Assembly (NCBI RefSeq): GCF_002019595.1
Contig: NZ_KV917369.1
Coordinates: forward strand, 2,868,624 to 2,932,623
DNA length: 64,000 bases
Direction of reading: 5' to 3'
From: Priestia abyssalis
GTDB lineage: Bacteria; Bacillota; Bacilli; Bacillales; Bacillaceae_H
Each line of letters opens with the position of its first letter. Within the stretch, counting starts at the first letter, position 1. The position numbers were made by a program, and so were the translations under genes. The notes beneath the pieces were generated by a model that saw only the letters and a program-made list of their open reading frames with translations, made no database searches and was not told the origin of the DNA. Positions 37,005-46,065 of this stretch are shown in pieces.

Positions 37005-37126
37005 GAAAAGCGCAAGCGCCTTGGTCAAAGAAGGCCGACTAAGATCGCCACGTCAATCACCAACGTCGGCATGACCCGCATCCTGCGGCCCCAAGAAAAT
37101 AGGGATTGACCCAGAAGGCGCTTTTT
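37005..37126. repeat. Structured intergenic repeat between cadC and cadA
   Basis: Ends are complementary: GCGCCTT..GGTCA and TGACC..AAGGCGC, with inner palindromes (CCGAC/GTCGG, CGCAGGATGCG). The right side of the minus transcript ends in AGCGC followed by T on the plus strand. It looks like a dispersed Bacillus hairpin repeat inserted within the cad operon. Confidence 0.5.
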
Positions 37127-37289
37127 GCCTTATGTGGGCAATCATCATTTCCCGTGCTAAGCTAGGGGCTGGAACTAAACACTAGTACTCATCGAAAAAA
37201 TTATACTTTCTTCCTCTTTACACAAAAACAGCCTCCGTTTACCAACTTCGGGTTCACTATGGAAAAGGCCTTTGCAAACATGGACCATT

Positions 37290-37655
37290 TTATCCTCTTG
37301 TATTGACTTCTTTTTGATGAAGGAAGGCTATTTCAATGAGTTGTTCCACGTGCTCGTCATCTAAAGAATAAAAGGCAAGCTTTCCTTCCTTACGATATTT
37401 CGCGATTCCCATGTTGCGAAGAAGGCGTAAATGATGAGAAGTTGTCGCGACCGTGGCGCCTGTAATGTTTGCTGCATCACACACACACAATTCCCCTCCC
37501 TTATAGAGGGCAAACACAATCTTCATTCTCGTTTCGTCCGCTAACGCTTTTAACATTTTCGTTACACGTTGAATTTCCTCTGTATCAATAGAAGATTTAA
37601 TGCTATTGACTTTTTCTTCATTAAAACAATAAATATCGCAACGGTCTTTTTCCAT
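37290..37655 (-). CDS. cadC: CadC: Cd/Pb/Zn-responsive ArsR-family repressor
   Basis: A 121-residue repressor with a winged helix (ITGATVATTSHHLRLLRNMG). Metal-sensing cysteines are visible: DIYC near the N-terminus and ELCVCD in the centre, the CadC signature, with a second alpha-5 site Asp/His in DDEH. It binds its operator and is released by cadmium, lead or zinc. ATG at 37655 follows GAGGGGG. Lies upstream of cadA on the same strand, as in pI258. Confidence 0.92.
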   Translation of the reverse strand: MEKDRCDIYCFNEEKVNSIKSSIDTEEIQRVTKMLKALADETRMKIVFALYKGGELCVCDAANITGATVATTSHHLRLLRNMGIAKYRKEGKLAFYSLDDEHVEQLIEIAFLHQKEVNTRG

Positions 37656-37678
37656 GAAATCCCCCTCGTTCCCGACAT

Positions 37679-37697
37679 TCAAATATTCATTTGATTA
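37679..37697 (-). promoter_or_regulatory. CadC operator
   Basis: On the minus strand the site reads TCAAATGAATATTTGAATG, which differs by one base from the well-known pI258 cad operator core TCAAATAAATATTTGAATG. It contains the inverted repeat TCAAAT/ATTTGA and begins just downstream of the promoter TTGACC-N17-TATATT. Confidence 0.8.
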
Positions 37698-37730
37698 TAA
37701 TATATGATGAATTAATGAAATGGTCAAATA
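37695..37730 (-). promoter_or_regulatory. SigA promoter of the cad operon
   Basis: TTGACC-N17-TATATT is followed by TATAATC and the CadC operator. Confidence 0.65.
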
Positions 37731-37844
37731 ATTGTTTGAATATTAATATACCTTTTGCATCATCTAGGTAATTATGATTAATACTGTATGTTTAGTATTG
37801 ACAAAGTGTGGGCCTAAAATGGAACGTTGCCATATTTTTATAAA

Positions 37845-37901
37845 AAAACAGCGAGTATGGATTGATAAACCATTTCACAGTTTACCCAGCCATACCCGCT
37901 G
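37845..37901 (-). terminator. Terminator of the ZIP transporter gene
   Basis: CAGCGGGTATGG pairs with CCATACTCGCTG across a long loop; the minus strand continues TTTTTTTATAAA. Confidence 0.55.
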
Positions 37902-37910
37902 ACAATCGTT

Positions 37911-38633
37911 TTAAAAGAAAAACAAATATATTTTAATTAATAGTAAACCAAGAAGGACCGTGCCGGTAAAGCGAAGAAAGGCCATTTCCCGAAACGACTT
38001 CCACAACATTTCCTTGACCGTGACATAACCGAACGTTCCAATGGCTGTTCCCGCCAATAATGCGTTAAGTTTTACCGATTCCATCTGCATTTCATTTCCC
38101 GCCAAAACACTGATTCCTAACGTTCCCGCCAATAGCACTGCAATACATACAAAAATCCATTCGTTTATTTTGGCGGCAGAAAAAGATACCATTAATGCTA
38201 CCCCTTCCGGCACTTGATGAAGAATAAAGGCTGTCAAAAAGGAGGTGGTCAAAAAAGAATCATAACCGATTGTGATTCCTATGTTTAAGCCTGCCGGAAC
38301 CGTATGAAAGCCGATCGCGATGAAAAGAAGAAAAGGCCATAATTGTTCATGGGCGGAATGAATGCGCTTATGTAAATAGGATTCGAATACAACCATTAGT
38401 ATATACCCATTGATGATGCCTATGACGACACCCGTTGTATGATAATAGTGAAGAGAATGAGGAATAATCTCCAAACATAATAAGCCGAGCAGCATCCCCC
38501 CGCAGCAGCTGTACACATAGTGAATGCTTCCTTTCAAAAGCGAACAAATCAATTTTCCGACGACTCCTCCAATTCCCAACCCCACTAACGAAGCAGTCAT
38601 TAACCAGACTGTAAATCCCCCTGCTCCCGACAA
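37911..38633 (-). CDS. ZIP-family metal transporter
   Basis: Membrane protein of 240 residues with about eight helices. Metal-site motifs of the ZIP family are visible: GFHTVPAGLNIGI and HQVPEGVALMVSF. Predicted to import a divalent cation such as zinc. The best start is TTG at 38633, seven bases after GGAGGGGGG; an ATG at 38651 would lie inside that ribosome site. Its neighbours are cadCA and a copper-binding protein. No Zur box was seen upstream. Confidence 0.8.
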   Translation of the reverse strand: MSGAGGFTVWLMTASLVGLGIGGVVGKLICSLLKGSIHYVYSCCGGMLLGLLCLEIIPHSLHYYHTTGVVIGIINGYILMVVFESYLHKRIHSAHEQLWPFLLFIAIGFHTVPAGLNIGITIGYDSFLTTSFLTAFILHQVPEGVALMVSFSAAKINEWIFVCIAVLLAGTLGISVLAGNEMQMESVKLNALLAGTAIGTFGYVTVKEMLWKSFREMAFLRFTGTVLLGLLLIKIYLFFF

Positions 38634-38814
38634 CTTGTATCCCCCCTCCATCTTCTATCATTATGTCTATTCAAGAGACAGGGACGAGATACATAGGTTG
38701 TCAGCTGATTAACATATCTTTGCAGAATAAAATCGAGCAGCAGAAGTTCCCTCCTGCTGCTCGATTATCCAAGTTCCATCACTGCCACTTTCATTATAGG
38801 AAAGCTTCACGCTG

Positions 38815-39144
38815 TTAAGCCGCCAATTTTCGGCATGTCTCTGCACAATTAAAACAAGCTTCCGCACATGTTTGACAATGGTCATGCTGGTGCTTTTGGC
38901 ACTCGTTTCCGCATGCTTCGCAGATTGCGGCACATACTTCCGCTAATTCGGAAATAAACGGGGTTCCTCTGCCAATGGCTTGTTCAAGATATGCGCAAAT
39001 ATCCGCACATTCTCGATCCAACCGAATGCATTCAGCCATCATTTGCATATCCTCTTCCTTTAAGCAAGAATCGTAACAATGATTGCATGCAACCATACAT
39101 TCATGCAGTGTTTCCATGACAGATTGATATTGTTCGTGTGACAT
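38815..39144 (-). CDS. Four-helix-bundle copper-binding protein (Csp/DUF326-like)
   Basis: A 109-residue Cys-rich protein with about 15 cysteines arranged as CxxxC and CxxxxxxC pairs on helices (ECMVACNHCYDSC, RECADICAYL, CAAICEACGNEC, CQTCAEACFNCAETC). This is the copper storage protein pattern; the cytosolic kind (Csp3-like) has no signal peptide, as here. ATG at 39144, nine bases after AAAGGAGG; the upstream ATG at 39153 overlaps the ribosome site. Confidence 0.88.
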   Translation of the reverse strand: MSHEQYQSVMETLHECMVACNHCYDSCLKEEDMQMMAECIRLDRECADICAYLEQAIGRGTPFISELAEVCAAICEACGNECQKHQHDHCQTCAEACFNCAETCRKLAA

Positions 39145-39403
39145 TTTTGACATCCTCCTTTATGTTGTTTCTTTGTGATACAATAACCGGCTGTTTACTT
39201 TTTCAAACATCCTTTTTCGTTCAAACCTCGTATTCTTTCATTACAGAAATGCTGCCCCGTTCGATTAAGCAGAAAGCTTCACCATTTTTTGTTCTAATCC
39301 CGTCATTTCACTTCATTTTTTCTCTGTTTACATTCGACAAAAGAACAAAAAGGGAACGGACAAATCCATTCCCTTCGTGTCTGCACACCAAAACATCTTT
39401 AAA

Positions 39404-40360
39404 TTATTTAGTGAATTTCAGTTTGAAGTCACCATCATATGGAATATGTTCAACGGTTATAATGATGTCATTCCCATCTTTGTCTTTACCGTTTCTTTTA
39501 TAAGTGAATTTATTTTCATTTAGCTCTGTCAGTTCGAGAACTGCACCGTATTTCATTCCTAGTGAAGCATGAGCTCTTAACTTATTACCATGTACAACAT
39601 CGAAATATCCATAATCACCGCGGCTTTCACCGGTTTCAGCATGAAAGAATTCATATTTGTTTGTCTTAAAATCATATTTTGCAAGACCTAAGTAATTTTT
39701 GTTATAGCTTGATACATCATTGCCGTTTTCATCCAATGCCACTGTTCCTTGCCATAGGGTTCCAGATAAAATTTTATCCCCATCGATGTCTGTAACGACT
39801 TCTCCTGTTTTTGCTTCCAAAGTTTTATCTGAATGCGTAAAGGAAAGCTCTGTTTCTTTATAAGGAATATGTTCAACGAACACCTCTACTTCGTTGCCAT
39901 TAGCATCCTTCCCCCTTCTTTTATAAGTAAACATCTCTTTATTTAGCTCTGTTATTTCAACAACAGCTTGGTAACCCATTGATTCTGAAATTAATACTCT
40001 ACTCTTCCCATCATTAGTGATAAAGAAAGTTCCTTTATCGCCACGACTTTCTTTCGTCGTTTTATCAAAAAATTCATATCTTGATGTTTCATCATCATAT
40101 TTCGCAAGACCAATAAAGTTTGCGTTCTCCTTTGTTAAATCATTATTGTCTTTATCATAAACTTTCGTACCTTGCCAATTTGTACTGCTTAAAATTTCAG
40201 CCATTTCCTGCCCTTTGGTTAACTTACTTTCCTTTTTCTCTTTAACAGCTTGTTCTTGGTTCTGTTTACTATGATTTTCTTGGGCATTAGCGCTGCACCC
40301 TGTTAATACTAATGTGAATCCGAGCAGTATGGATGAAATTGCTTTTGCTTTCTTATTCAT
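39404..40360 (-). CDS. Lipoprotein with two DUF4822 domains
   Basis: A 318-residue lipoprotein: signal peptide with LTGCSA lipobox and two tandem homologous domains (about residues 55-175 and 195-315). Both contain the NWQGT or LWQGT motif, the FIGLAKYD or YLGLAKYD motif and TYKR.GKD, matching DUF4822 as I recall it. Function unknown. The ATG follows AAGGAGA. Confidence 0.75.
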   Translation of the reverse strand: MNKKAKAISSILLGFTLVLTGCSANAQENHSKQNQEQAVKEKKESKLTKGQEMAEILSSTNWQGTKVYDKDNNDLTKENANFIGLAKYDDETSRYEFFDKTTKESRGDKGTFFITNDGKSRVLISESMGYQAVVEITELNKEMFTYKRRGKDANGNEVEVFVEHIPYKETELSFTHSDKTLEAKTGEVVTDIDGDKILSGTLWQGTVALDENGNDVSSYNKNYLGLAKYDFKTNKYEFFHAETGESRGDYGYFDVVHGNKLRAHASLGMKYGAVLELTELNENKFTYKRNGKDKDGNDIIITVEHIPYDGDFKLKFTK

Positions 40361-40441
40361 GGTTGCCGTCTCCTTATTTTATGATTGTAGTGTAGTTTAC
40401 ATTGGTTTCGATGGTACTGGTTGGAATCTTATACCATCTGC

Positions 40442-40957
40442 CTATTTCGCTCCTGCCTTTAACAAAATCTGTTCAATCTCTTTAAACCCTTTCTCGCGTG
40501 CATGCTGCAAAGGAGTTACATTATTTTTATCAGGTATGTTCACATCTGCTCCATAATCTATAAGCAATTGTACTGTTTGCTGCTGCTTTTCGTCTCCATC
40601 ATTTAAAATAATGGCTTCTAGTAAAGCCGTCCAACCAAGATCATTGACATGATTAACATCAGTATCCGTATTAGTAAGAAGCTTTTTGACAACATTCACA
40701 TATCCATGTTCAGAAGCAGGAATCAAAGCAGTTCCTCCATACCGGTTAGTAATCGTCGGATCGGCCCCTTCTTCAATAAACCTGTTTATCATTGCCGTTT
40801 CTTTACGTTCTACAGCTTGAATCAGTTGTTCATTCACACCCTTTTCCGCCTCCTTTTCTTGTTTATTTAGCACTCCTTCATTATCTGAGACACAGCCTTG
40901 AAGGATGAAAAGACATCCAAGGACTTTTATTAGTCGCCTCCACACGAAATACACCAT
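40442..40957 (-). CDS. Ankyrin-repeat lipoprotein
   Basis: A 171-residue protein with a short signal and LQGC lipobox, then about three to four ankyrin repeats (ETAMINRFIEEGADPT, GGTALIPASEHGYVNVV, GWTALLEAIIL, NVTPLQHAREKG). Probably mediates protein contacts at the cell surface. Its ATG lies only eight bases downstream of a decayed deaminase fragment. Confidence 0.75.
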   Translation of the reverse strand: MVYFVWRRLIKVLGCLFILQGCVSDNEGVLNKQEKEAEKGVNEQLIQAVERKETAMINRFIEEGADPTITNRYGGTALIPASEHGYVNVVKKLLTNTDTDVNHVNDLGWTALLEAIILNDGDEKQQQTVQLLIDYGADVNIPDKNNVTPLQHAREKGFKEIEQILLKAGAK

Positions 40958-40964
40958 CCCATAA

Positions 40965-41093
40965 TTATTTGATATTGTTTTTTCTCGTTACCCATAAATC
41001 AAAAGGCTCAGCCCCAAAAGGACGTCCTCCTTCCTCCATTACATTCCGACGTGCCAATAAAATGGCTTGCTCTAAAAATTTTGGGGTTTCCAT
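40965..41093 (-). pseudogene. N-terminal fragment of a CMP/dCMP or guanine deaminase family gene
   Basis: A 42-codon frame with a strong ribosome site (AAGGGAGGAAAACCATC ATG) encodes METPKFLEQAILLARRNV followed by EEGGRPFGA, the opening of nucleoside deaminases. It then runs into unrelated residues and a stop before the catalytic His/Cys motifs. The gene was truncated by the event that placed the ankyrin gene next to it. Confidence 0.6.
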
Positions 41094-41228
41094 GATGGTT
41101 TTCCTCCCTTATAAGTGTTTAGTTGACTTTGTTATTCTGTCTTTAGTTATGTTAGTACCTAATCTTAAACTCTACCTAAATAAATTCTTAAAAAAAGATA
41201 AAATTATTAATAAAACTCCTTAATGTTT

Positions 41229-41262
41229 ATAAAAAATCCCGTCACAAAGGTGACGGGTCATC
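41229..41262 (-). terminator. Rho-independent terminator of the two-component operon
   Basis: CCCGTCAC pairs with GTGACGGG around CTTT and is followed on the minus strand by ATTTTTT. Confidence 0.8.
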
Positions 41263-41273
41263 AAATACACTAT

Positions 41274-41960
41274 TCAAACATTAAAACGATACCCTGCTCC
41301 CCAAACGGTTTCCAAAAATTTCGGATGTGCAGGATCTCTTTCGATTTTTTCACGTAACTTTCTTATATGGACGGTCACGGTGGCAACATCTGCAGCTGAC
41401 TCCATCCCCCAAATACTTTCGTAAAGCTGCTCTTTGTTCAATACTTGATTCGGATGCATGACAAAAAACACCAACAAATCGAACTCCTTTGTAGTAAAAG
41501 GAACTTCCTCTCCGCTAATATGAACTTTCCTTGCTGACTTATCAATGGAAATTCCATGAACGAAGATCGTATTTCGTTTGGTTTGGCTTCCTGCTAAACG
41601 CTCATAACGCGCTAAATGAGCTTTCACTCTAGCAACCAGTTCGCTTGGACTAAAAGGCTTTGTAATATAATCGTCTGCTCCTAAACCGAGACCTCGGATT
41701 TTATCGATATCTTCCTTTTTGGCGGATACAAGCAAAATCGGAATATTTTTTACAGCACGTATTTGTTTACATATTTCAAATCCATTTAATCCTGGGAGCA
41801 TGATGTCAAGGATGATTAAATCATAATTTCCTTTAAGTGCATGTTGAAGCCCTCCATCACCAGTATGTTGAATATGGACACGAAAATCATTTATTTCTAA
41901 ATAGTCTCTTTGCAATTCTGCAATGCTAATATCATCTTCAATAAGCAATATTTCTTTCAC
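41274..41960 (-). CDS. OmpR-family response regulator
   Basis: A 228-residue regulator with receiver domain (acidic EDD, phosphoacceptor in LIILDIMLPGLNG, Lys in KPFSPSEL) and winged-helix effector (about 130-226, FTTKEFDLLVFF). Overlaps the upstream kinase by four bases. Target genes unknown; the surrounding genes are metal and envelope genes. Confidence 0.92.
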   Translation of the reverse strand: MKEILLIEDDISIAELQRDYLEINDFRVHIQHTGDGGLQHALKGNYDLIILDIMLPGLNGFEICKQIRAVKNIPILLVSAKKEDIDKIRGLGLGADDYITKPFSPSELVARVKAHLARYERLAGSQTKRNTIFVHGISIDKSARKVHISGEEVPFTTKEFDLLVFFVMHPNQVLNKEQLYESIWGMESAADVATVTVHIRKLREKIERDPAHPKFLETVWGAGYRFNV

Positions 41961-43414
41961 ATTTTTTCACCTTTCTTTAGGGAGAAAAATACAGTTGTAC
42001 CTTTACCTATCTCGCTAGCAGCCCAGATTTCCCCTCCATGCTCCCCGATAATTTGTTTTGCAATCGCAAGCCCCAAACCACTTCCGCCTGTCTGAGAATT
42101 TCTCGATTGTTCTGCACGGTAAAAACGTTCAAAAATATGTGGTAAAGCAGAAGGCTCTATCCCTTGCCCATTATCTGTTACTTGTACAACTACATCACCT
42201 AATCGTTCATTTAGATCAATCGAAATGTTCTTTTGGTCTTTATTCATATACTTCACACAATTACTGATCAGGTTGGCCAATACACGTTTTAATTTCTCTC
42301 TATCCGCCGTCACATATATCGGTTTATGAGTAAGGTGAAATTTAATCTGGATGCCTTGTTGAAGTAAATCCAGCTGAAGTTCTTCAACATAGTCCCTCAC
42401 ATATTGTTCGAGTTCGACAGTTTCAAAAGTGAATGGTTCTTTTTTTAAATCCAGCTTAGAAAACAAGAACAGTTCATCGATCATTGAATCCATATGTTTT
42501 GCTTTGAAGTACACAGTGGATAAATACTTTTCCATTTTTTGCGGAGTGTTTGCTACACCGTCTTTTATTCCTTCAACATATCCAATAATCGAAGTAATGG
42601 GTGTCTTTAAGTCATGAGAAATATTAGACAGAAGTTCTTTGCGGTTTTCCTCATACTGGAGCTGGAGGTTTACGGATTCTTTTAATTTTATTCTCATTTC
42701 CTCAAACGCCCTATTTAATTGTCCGATTTCATCATTCGAAATAGCCTTGATTTCAAAATTTAAATCTCCTGATTTTATTCGTTGGGCCCCTTCTTTAAGA
42801 AGTGAGATAGGCTTGATGATACTTCGTGAAACTAAATAGTTCAAAACCCCAATAATCATTATAAACAGAACTAGCAATACACCGAATAAAATTGGAAACA
42901 ACTCTCGAGTTAACTCAGCATAGGAATTTACCTTTCTTAATACGAAAATACTTCCTTTACTTTGATCAGGAAAATAAAAATCAAACTTCACATACGTAAA
43001 AAAATAGTCGTTGATTTTAATCGTATCTCTTGTATTGATGTTGGTTGCTTCAAACCCGGGAAGGGATTTAATCAATACTTTCTTATCAAGACCATCAGAA
43101 GCGTACTCGACGTGTGAATTTTTTCTAACGACAACCTTGATATCCTTCTGTTCAATCTGCTTCAGTGGTTCTTCGTTCAAAAGCTGCTTAGGACTATTTT
43201 TAGCCAATAGCTTTAAGTCAAGAAATACACTCTCTTCTACTGTAGTCAATGGTTTTTGAACATACGATTTTTTATAAAGATGCTCTATAGATTTTGTATC
43301 ACCCGTTATCGCGAATATAAGTAAAAACCCAGCTGCTAATAATAAAGTGATAGAAATAAGGATTACTGCAACGTAGGATAACAGAAACCTCGTTTTAATT
43401 GACATCATACTCAC
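41957..43414 (-). CDS. Sensor histidine kinase
   Basis: A 485-residue membrane kinase with two membrane segments (about 10-33 and 165-190), extracellular domain, HAMP, HisKA (phospho-His in NISHDLKTPITS near residue 267) and HATPase_c (NLISNCVKY, DNGQGI, GGSGLGLAIAK). Precedes its regulator in the same operon. Confidence 0.92.
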   Translation of the reverse strand: MSMMSIKTRFLLSYVAVILISITLLLAAGFLLIFAITGDTKSIEHLYKKSYVQKPLTTVEESVFLDLKLLAKNSPKQLLNEEPLKQIEQKDIKVVVRKNSHVEYASDGLDKKVLIKSLPGFEATNINTRDTIKINDYFFTYVKFDFYFPDQSKGSIFVLRKVNSYAELTRELFPILFGVLLVLFIMIIGVLNYLVSRSIIKPISLLKEGAQRIKSGDLNFEIKAISNDEIGQLNRAFEEMRIKLKESVNLQLQYEENRKELLSNISHDLKTPITSIIGYVEGIKDGVANTPQKMEKYLSTVYFKAKHMDSMIDELFLFSKLDLKKEPFTFETVELEQYVRDYVEELQLDLLQQGIQIKFHLTHKPIYVTADREKLKRVLANLISNCVKYMNKDQKNISIDLNERLGDVVVQVTDNGQGIEPSALPHIFERFYRAEQSRNSQTGGSGLGLAIAKQIIGEHGGEIWAASEIGKGTTVFFSLKKGEKM

Positions 43415-43940
43415 TCCAGTATTTATCTTTCACTCTGTTATAGAGTAGAGACTTAGCTTGTTCTTAGAATGCGAAATACCGTTTATGAATCATATGATCC
43501 TGATTATAGGGACTTTTTCTAAGAAGCTAAAAGAACCATATCACACAAATCTTAAAAATTTCTAAAGTATGTATGAAAAATTCTTAAACATTTTACAATA
43601 AACAACTTAAATAAACGAGGTAGCATAGGAATGATTACGCTTATCAAATTATTCCTATACAAAGTAAAATGCGATGTTATTTTTCCCAGTAGTCACGTAA
43701 AAATCAGACACTGTTTATATTGAACAAAAGAAAAATCCCGGATTCCGGGATTTTTTATAGCCAACTTCTTTTTTCAACAACATACCCACTTGGGAACTCA
43801 AGCTTCAGGCTTTTTGCAAATAACACCTAAGTATATAACAATGGTATCTACCTTCTACTAAGAAGTATAAAAGGAAAAGTTGAATTGTACCTCAGTGCTT
43901 CCACTGTTATGACGCTCCCTCAATTGAATACATTTAGTAT
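43415..43940. other. Intergenic region without a gene
   Basis: The segment is AT-rich. The only clear structure is the hairpin at 43731-43756. Promoter of the two-component operon should lie near 43415-43500; no -10/-35 is convincing. Confidence 0.5.
43731..43756. terminator. Bidirectional terminator
   Basis: AAAAATCCCGG pairs with CCGGGATTTTTT around ATT. It ends the LVIVD-repeat gene on the minus strand. Confidence 0.75.
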
Positions 43941-45344
43941 TTACTGTTCTGAGCCTTGGTTACCGTTGTTCTTTACTAAAACTTTCAAGCCACTGCCAAT
44001 GTCAGAAGCTAAAATATAATTTCTATCTACAAATACACCCCAAACATCCGAATTTTCAGGAACGTATTTACCGATTTGAACAGGATCGCTCGGATTTGTA
44101 ATATCGACCGCTCGTACACCACCAGCATAGTGTGATAAGTATAATGTATTTCCATGCACTTTTGGATCATGCACAGTATTTGCAAATGTTACAGGAGCAC
44201 CTTCGGCAGCATCTGTTAAATCTGTTTTAAACTCACTTAATAACTTAGGATTTGTCTTATCTTTAATATCGAAGATACGAGTATATCCGTAGGCAGCTTC
44301 GTAACCTGGTTTGATAGGAGCGTAAACTTCTCTTGTCTCAATCAGGATTGTACCACCCTTTGCTAGAGCGGCAGAGTGAGCAGAACCTTGCTGGTCGGAA
44401 GCAAAATCTGTTCTACCTAAATAAACAGGTTTTTCGGGATTGCTAATATCAAAAATAACGGTTCCTAAATCCCACATGGAAACATATGCATACTTCCCTG
44501 TTTCATCAACCATTGTACTGTGGTTAAATAAAGGTCTTGTCTTACCATCTGGAGAATTCCAATGATAGCCGTTAAAATTATCCGGAACTTCCGGTAAACT
44601 TCTCGGATCGAACTGCCATAAAGTTTTCGGAGCGGTTGGATCACTTACATCTACAATTTGAAAATCTTTTTCTGCCCCGTGGCTGTAGTAATCAGCATAC
44701 GGGTTTGCCGCAAGGACAACTGCTCGATTTCCTTGCGTTGTTAAATATAATTCATGAGTTCCCCTTGTTTGCTTCGTTACTTCCCAGAACCCTAATTTTT
44801 TAGGTTCATAAGGATCCGTTACATCATAAAGTAAGAAACCACCTTTTGAATCCGGGTTGGTTCTGTCTAATTGCTGTACACTCACCACCGCTAAATCACC
44901 TTTAAAATGTGGCGTGCTAACAGATTGTACAATAACTTTTTCTTGCCATGTACCAGGAATGTCATTGTTGGCAAATACCGCTACTTCTTTAGGATTAGAT
45001 GGGTCTTTTAAGTCAAAAACTCGAACGCCTCCGTTCCCACCATTTTGTGTATGGGTCCCAACATAGGCAAATCCTTTATGAGCATATACGTCTGCGAAAC
45101 TATTTTGCTTGCCATCCGCTCTGACCACCTTCATTTCAGGCGCAGCAGCTTCATGCAAAAACTTAAGATTCTTACTTCCTTCTAAAACGGGAGCGGTGAT
45201 GGCATCATAATTGGTTCTTTCCCCTTTTTCAATATTGATATCTCCTAATTCGTCGTGAGCTAATACATTAAAAGGAACTGCCGAAAAAGTTAAAGTACCA
45301 GCAAGCGCCATGCTTAAAACTAAATTTTTTCTTACCTTTTTCAT
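43941..45344 (-). CDS. Secreted LVIVD-repeat beta-propeller protein
   Basis: A 467-residue secreted protein: signal peptide ending about NVLAHD, followed by a propeller with LVIVD-type repeats (GGVRVFDLKDPSNPKEV, GTVIFDISNPEKPVYLG, AVDITNPSDPVQIGKYVP). A metal or ligand role is possible. ATG at 45344 follows GGAGGGG; the frame from 45395 includes an unlikely N-terminus. Role unknown. Confidence 0.85.
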   Translation of the reverse strand: MKKVRKNLVLSMALAGTLTFSAVPFNVLAHDELGDINIEKGERTNYDAITAPVLEGSKNLKFLHEAAAPEMKVVRADGKQNSFADVYAHKGFAYVGTHTQNGGNGGVRVFDLKDPSNPKEVAVFANNDIPGTWQEKVIVQSVSTPHFKGDLAVVSVQQLDRTNPDSKGGFLLYDVTDPYEPKKLGFWEVTKQTRGTHELYLTTQGNRAVVLAANPYADYYSHGAEKDFQIVDVSDPTAPKTLWQFDPRSLPEVPDNFNGYHWNSPDGKTRPLFNHSTMVDETGKYAYVSMWDLGTVIFDISNPEKPVYLGRTDFASDQQGSAHSAALAKGGTILIETREVYAPIKPGYEAAYGYTRIFDIKDKTNPKLLSEFKTDLTDAAEGAPVTFANTVHDPKVHGNTLYLSHYAGGVRAVDITNPSDPVQIGKYVPENSDVWGVFVDRNYILASDIGSGLKVLVKNNGNQGSEQ

Positions 45345-46065
45345 TAAAACCCCTCCGTTTTTTATGTATTTATGCAAGGAAACACCTCCTAGCACACACT
45401 CTCAATATACCAAATTTTAACTATATTTCATAATATTTTCAAATAATTTTTATTTTTCAAAACATTAGTCCTAATTTAATCGAACATAAAGGAATTAATC
45501 TCTATCCCAAACTCATTATTATAAGGAACATAAGACTATGATCAAGTTAATGGAATCGGTATTTATAATATTAAAAAAATAAAAAGAGACTAAAGCCTTA
45601 AATTCCTTAACTTTCCGCTCATGTCCTTTATCTTCCTCAATAATCTTGATTCTTTTAAATCGTATCATATTGGCATTCTCCAGTTTTCAAGAGGTCGCCA
45701 GCCTTCAAGGTCATATACGGAAAATAAACGTTTCTACTAGAATACCCTTCTAAAATAGAAGATTGGGCATACAATCTACTAAAAATTGGAAGGGTGAACA
45801 GGTGAATGCTCAAAACTAAAGAATGCTACTGTTAGTTAGCTGAGATAGTTCTCTCTGCTTTAGGTCCTTACTCCTTTTTCATATCAAATGACCTCGGTCT
45901 TTTTCTTTTTGTGCTTTCCTTTATCGGCACCTTATATTAGCTGCTGAATACAAAAAGAAACATTAACCCATTGTAACGGTTAATGTTTCTTTTTGTATTA
46001 ATACGATATTTTTCCATTCTGGTTAAAAAATCGAGTTCACTTTATTAGTGACGATTGTTCGAACA
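45345..46065. other. 720-bp intergenic region
   Basis: Contains the terminator at 45948-45998 and otherwise AT-rich DNA. A 49-codon minus frame (45519-45668) has a weak GGAG site and no recognised family, so I do not call it. Confidence 0.45.
45948..45998. terminator. Long bidirectional hairpin terminator
   Basis: A stem of about 21 bp (ATACAAAAAGAAACATTAACC paired over a nine-base loop) has T-rich and A-rich flanks. It lies downstream of the YdhK-like gene on the minus strand. Confidence 0.7.

Noticed and set aside
37005..37126. Riboswitch or T-box in the cad intergenic region
   Set aside because: Ends are complementary as in dispersed hairpin repeats; no T-box specifier or antiterminator motif is present.
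40969..41223. Plus-strand ORF of 84 codons at the deaminase fragment
   Set aside because: It reads antisense to the deaminase remnant and terminator, and has no ribosome site.
45519..45668. 49-codon minus-strand ORF in the gap before the YdhK-like gene
   Set aside because: Weak ribosome site only, low-complexity hydrophobic end and no recognisable family.
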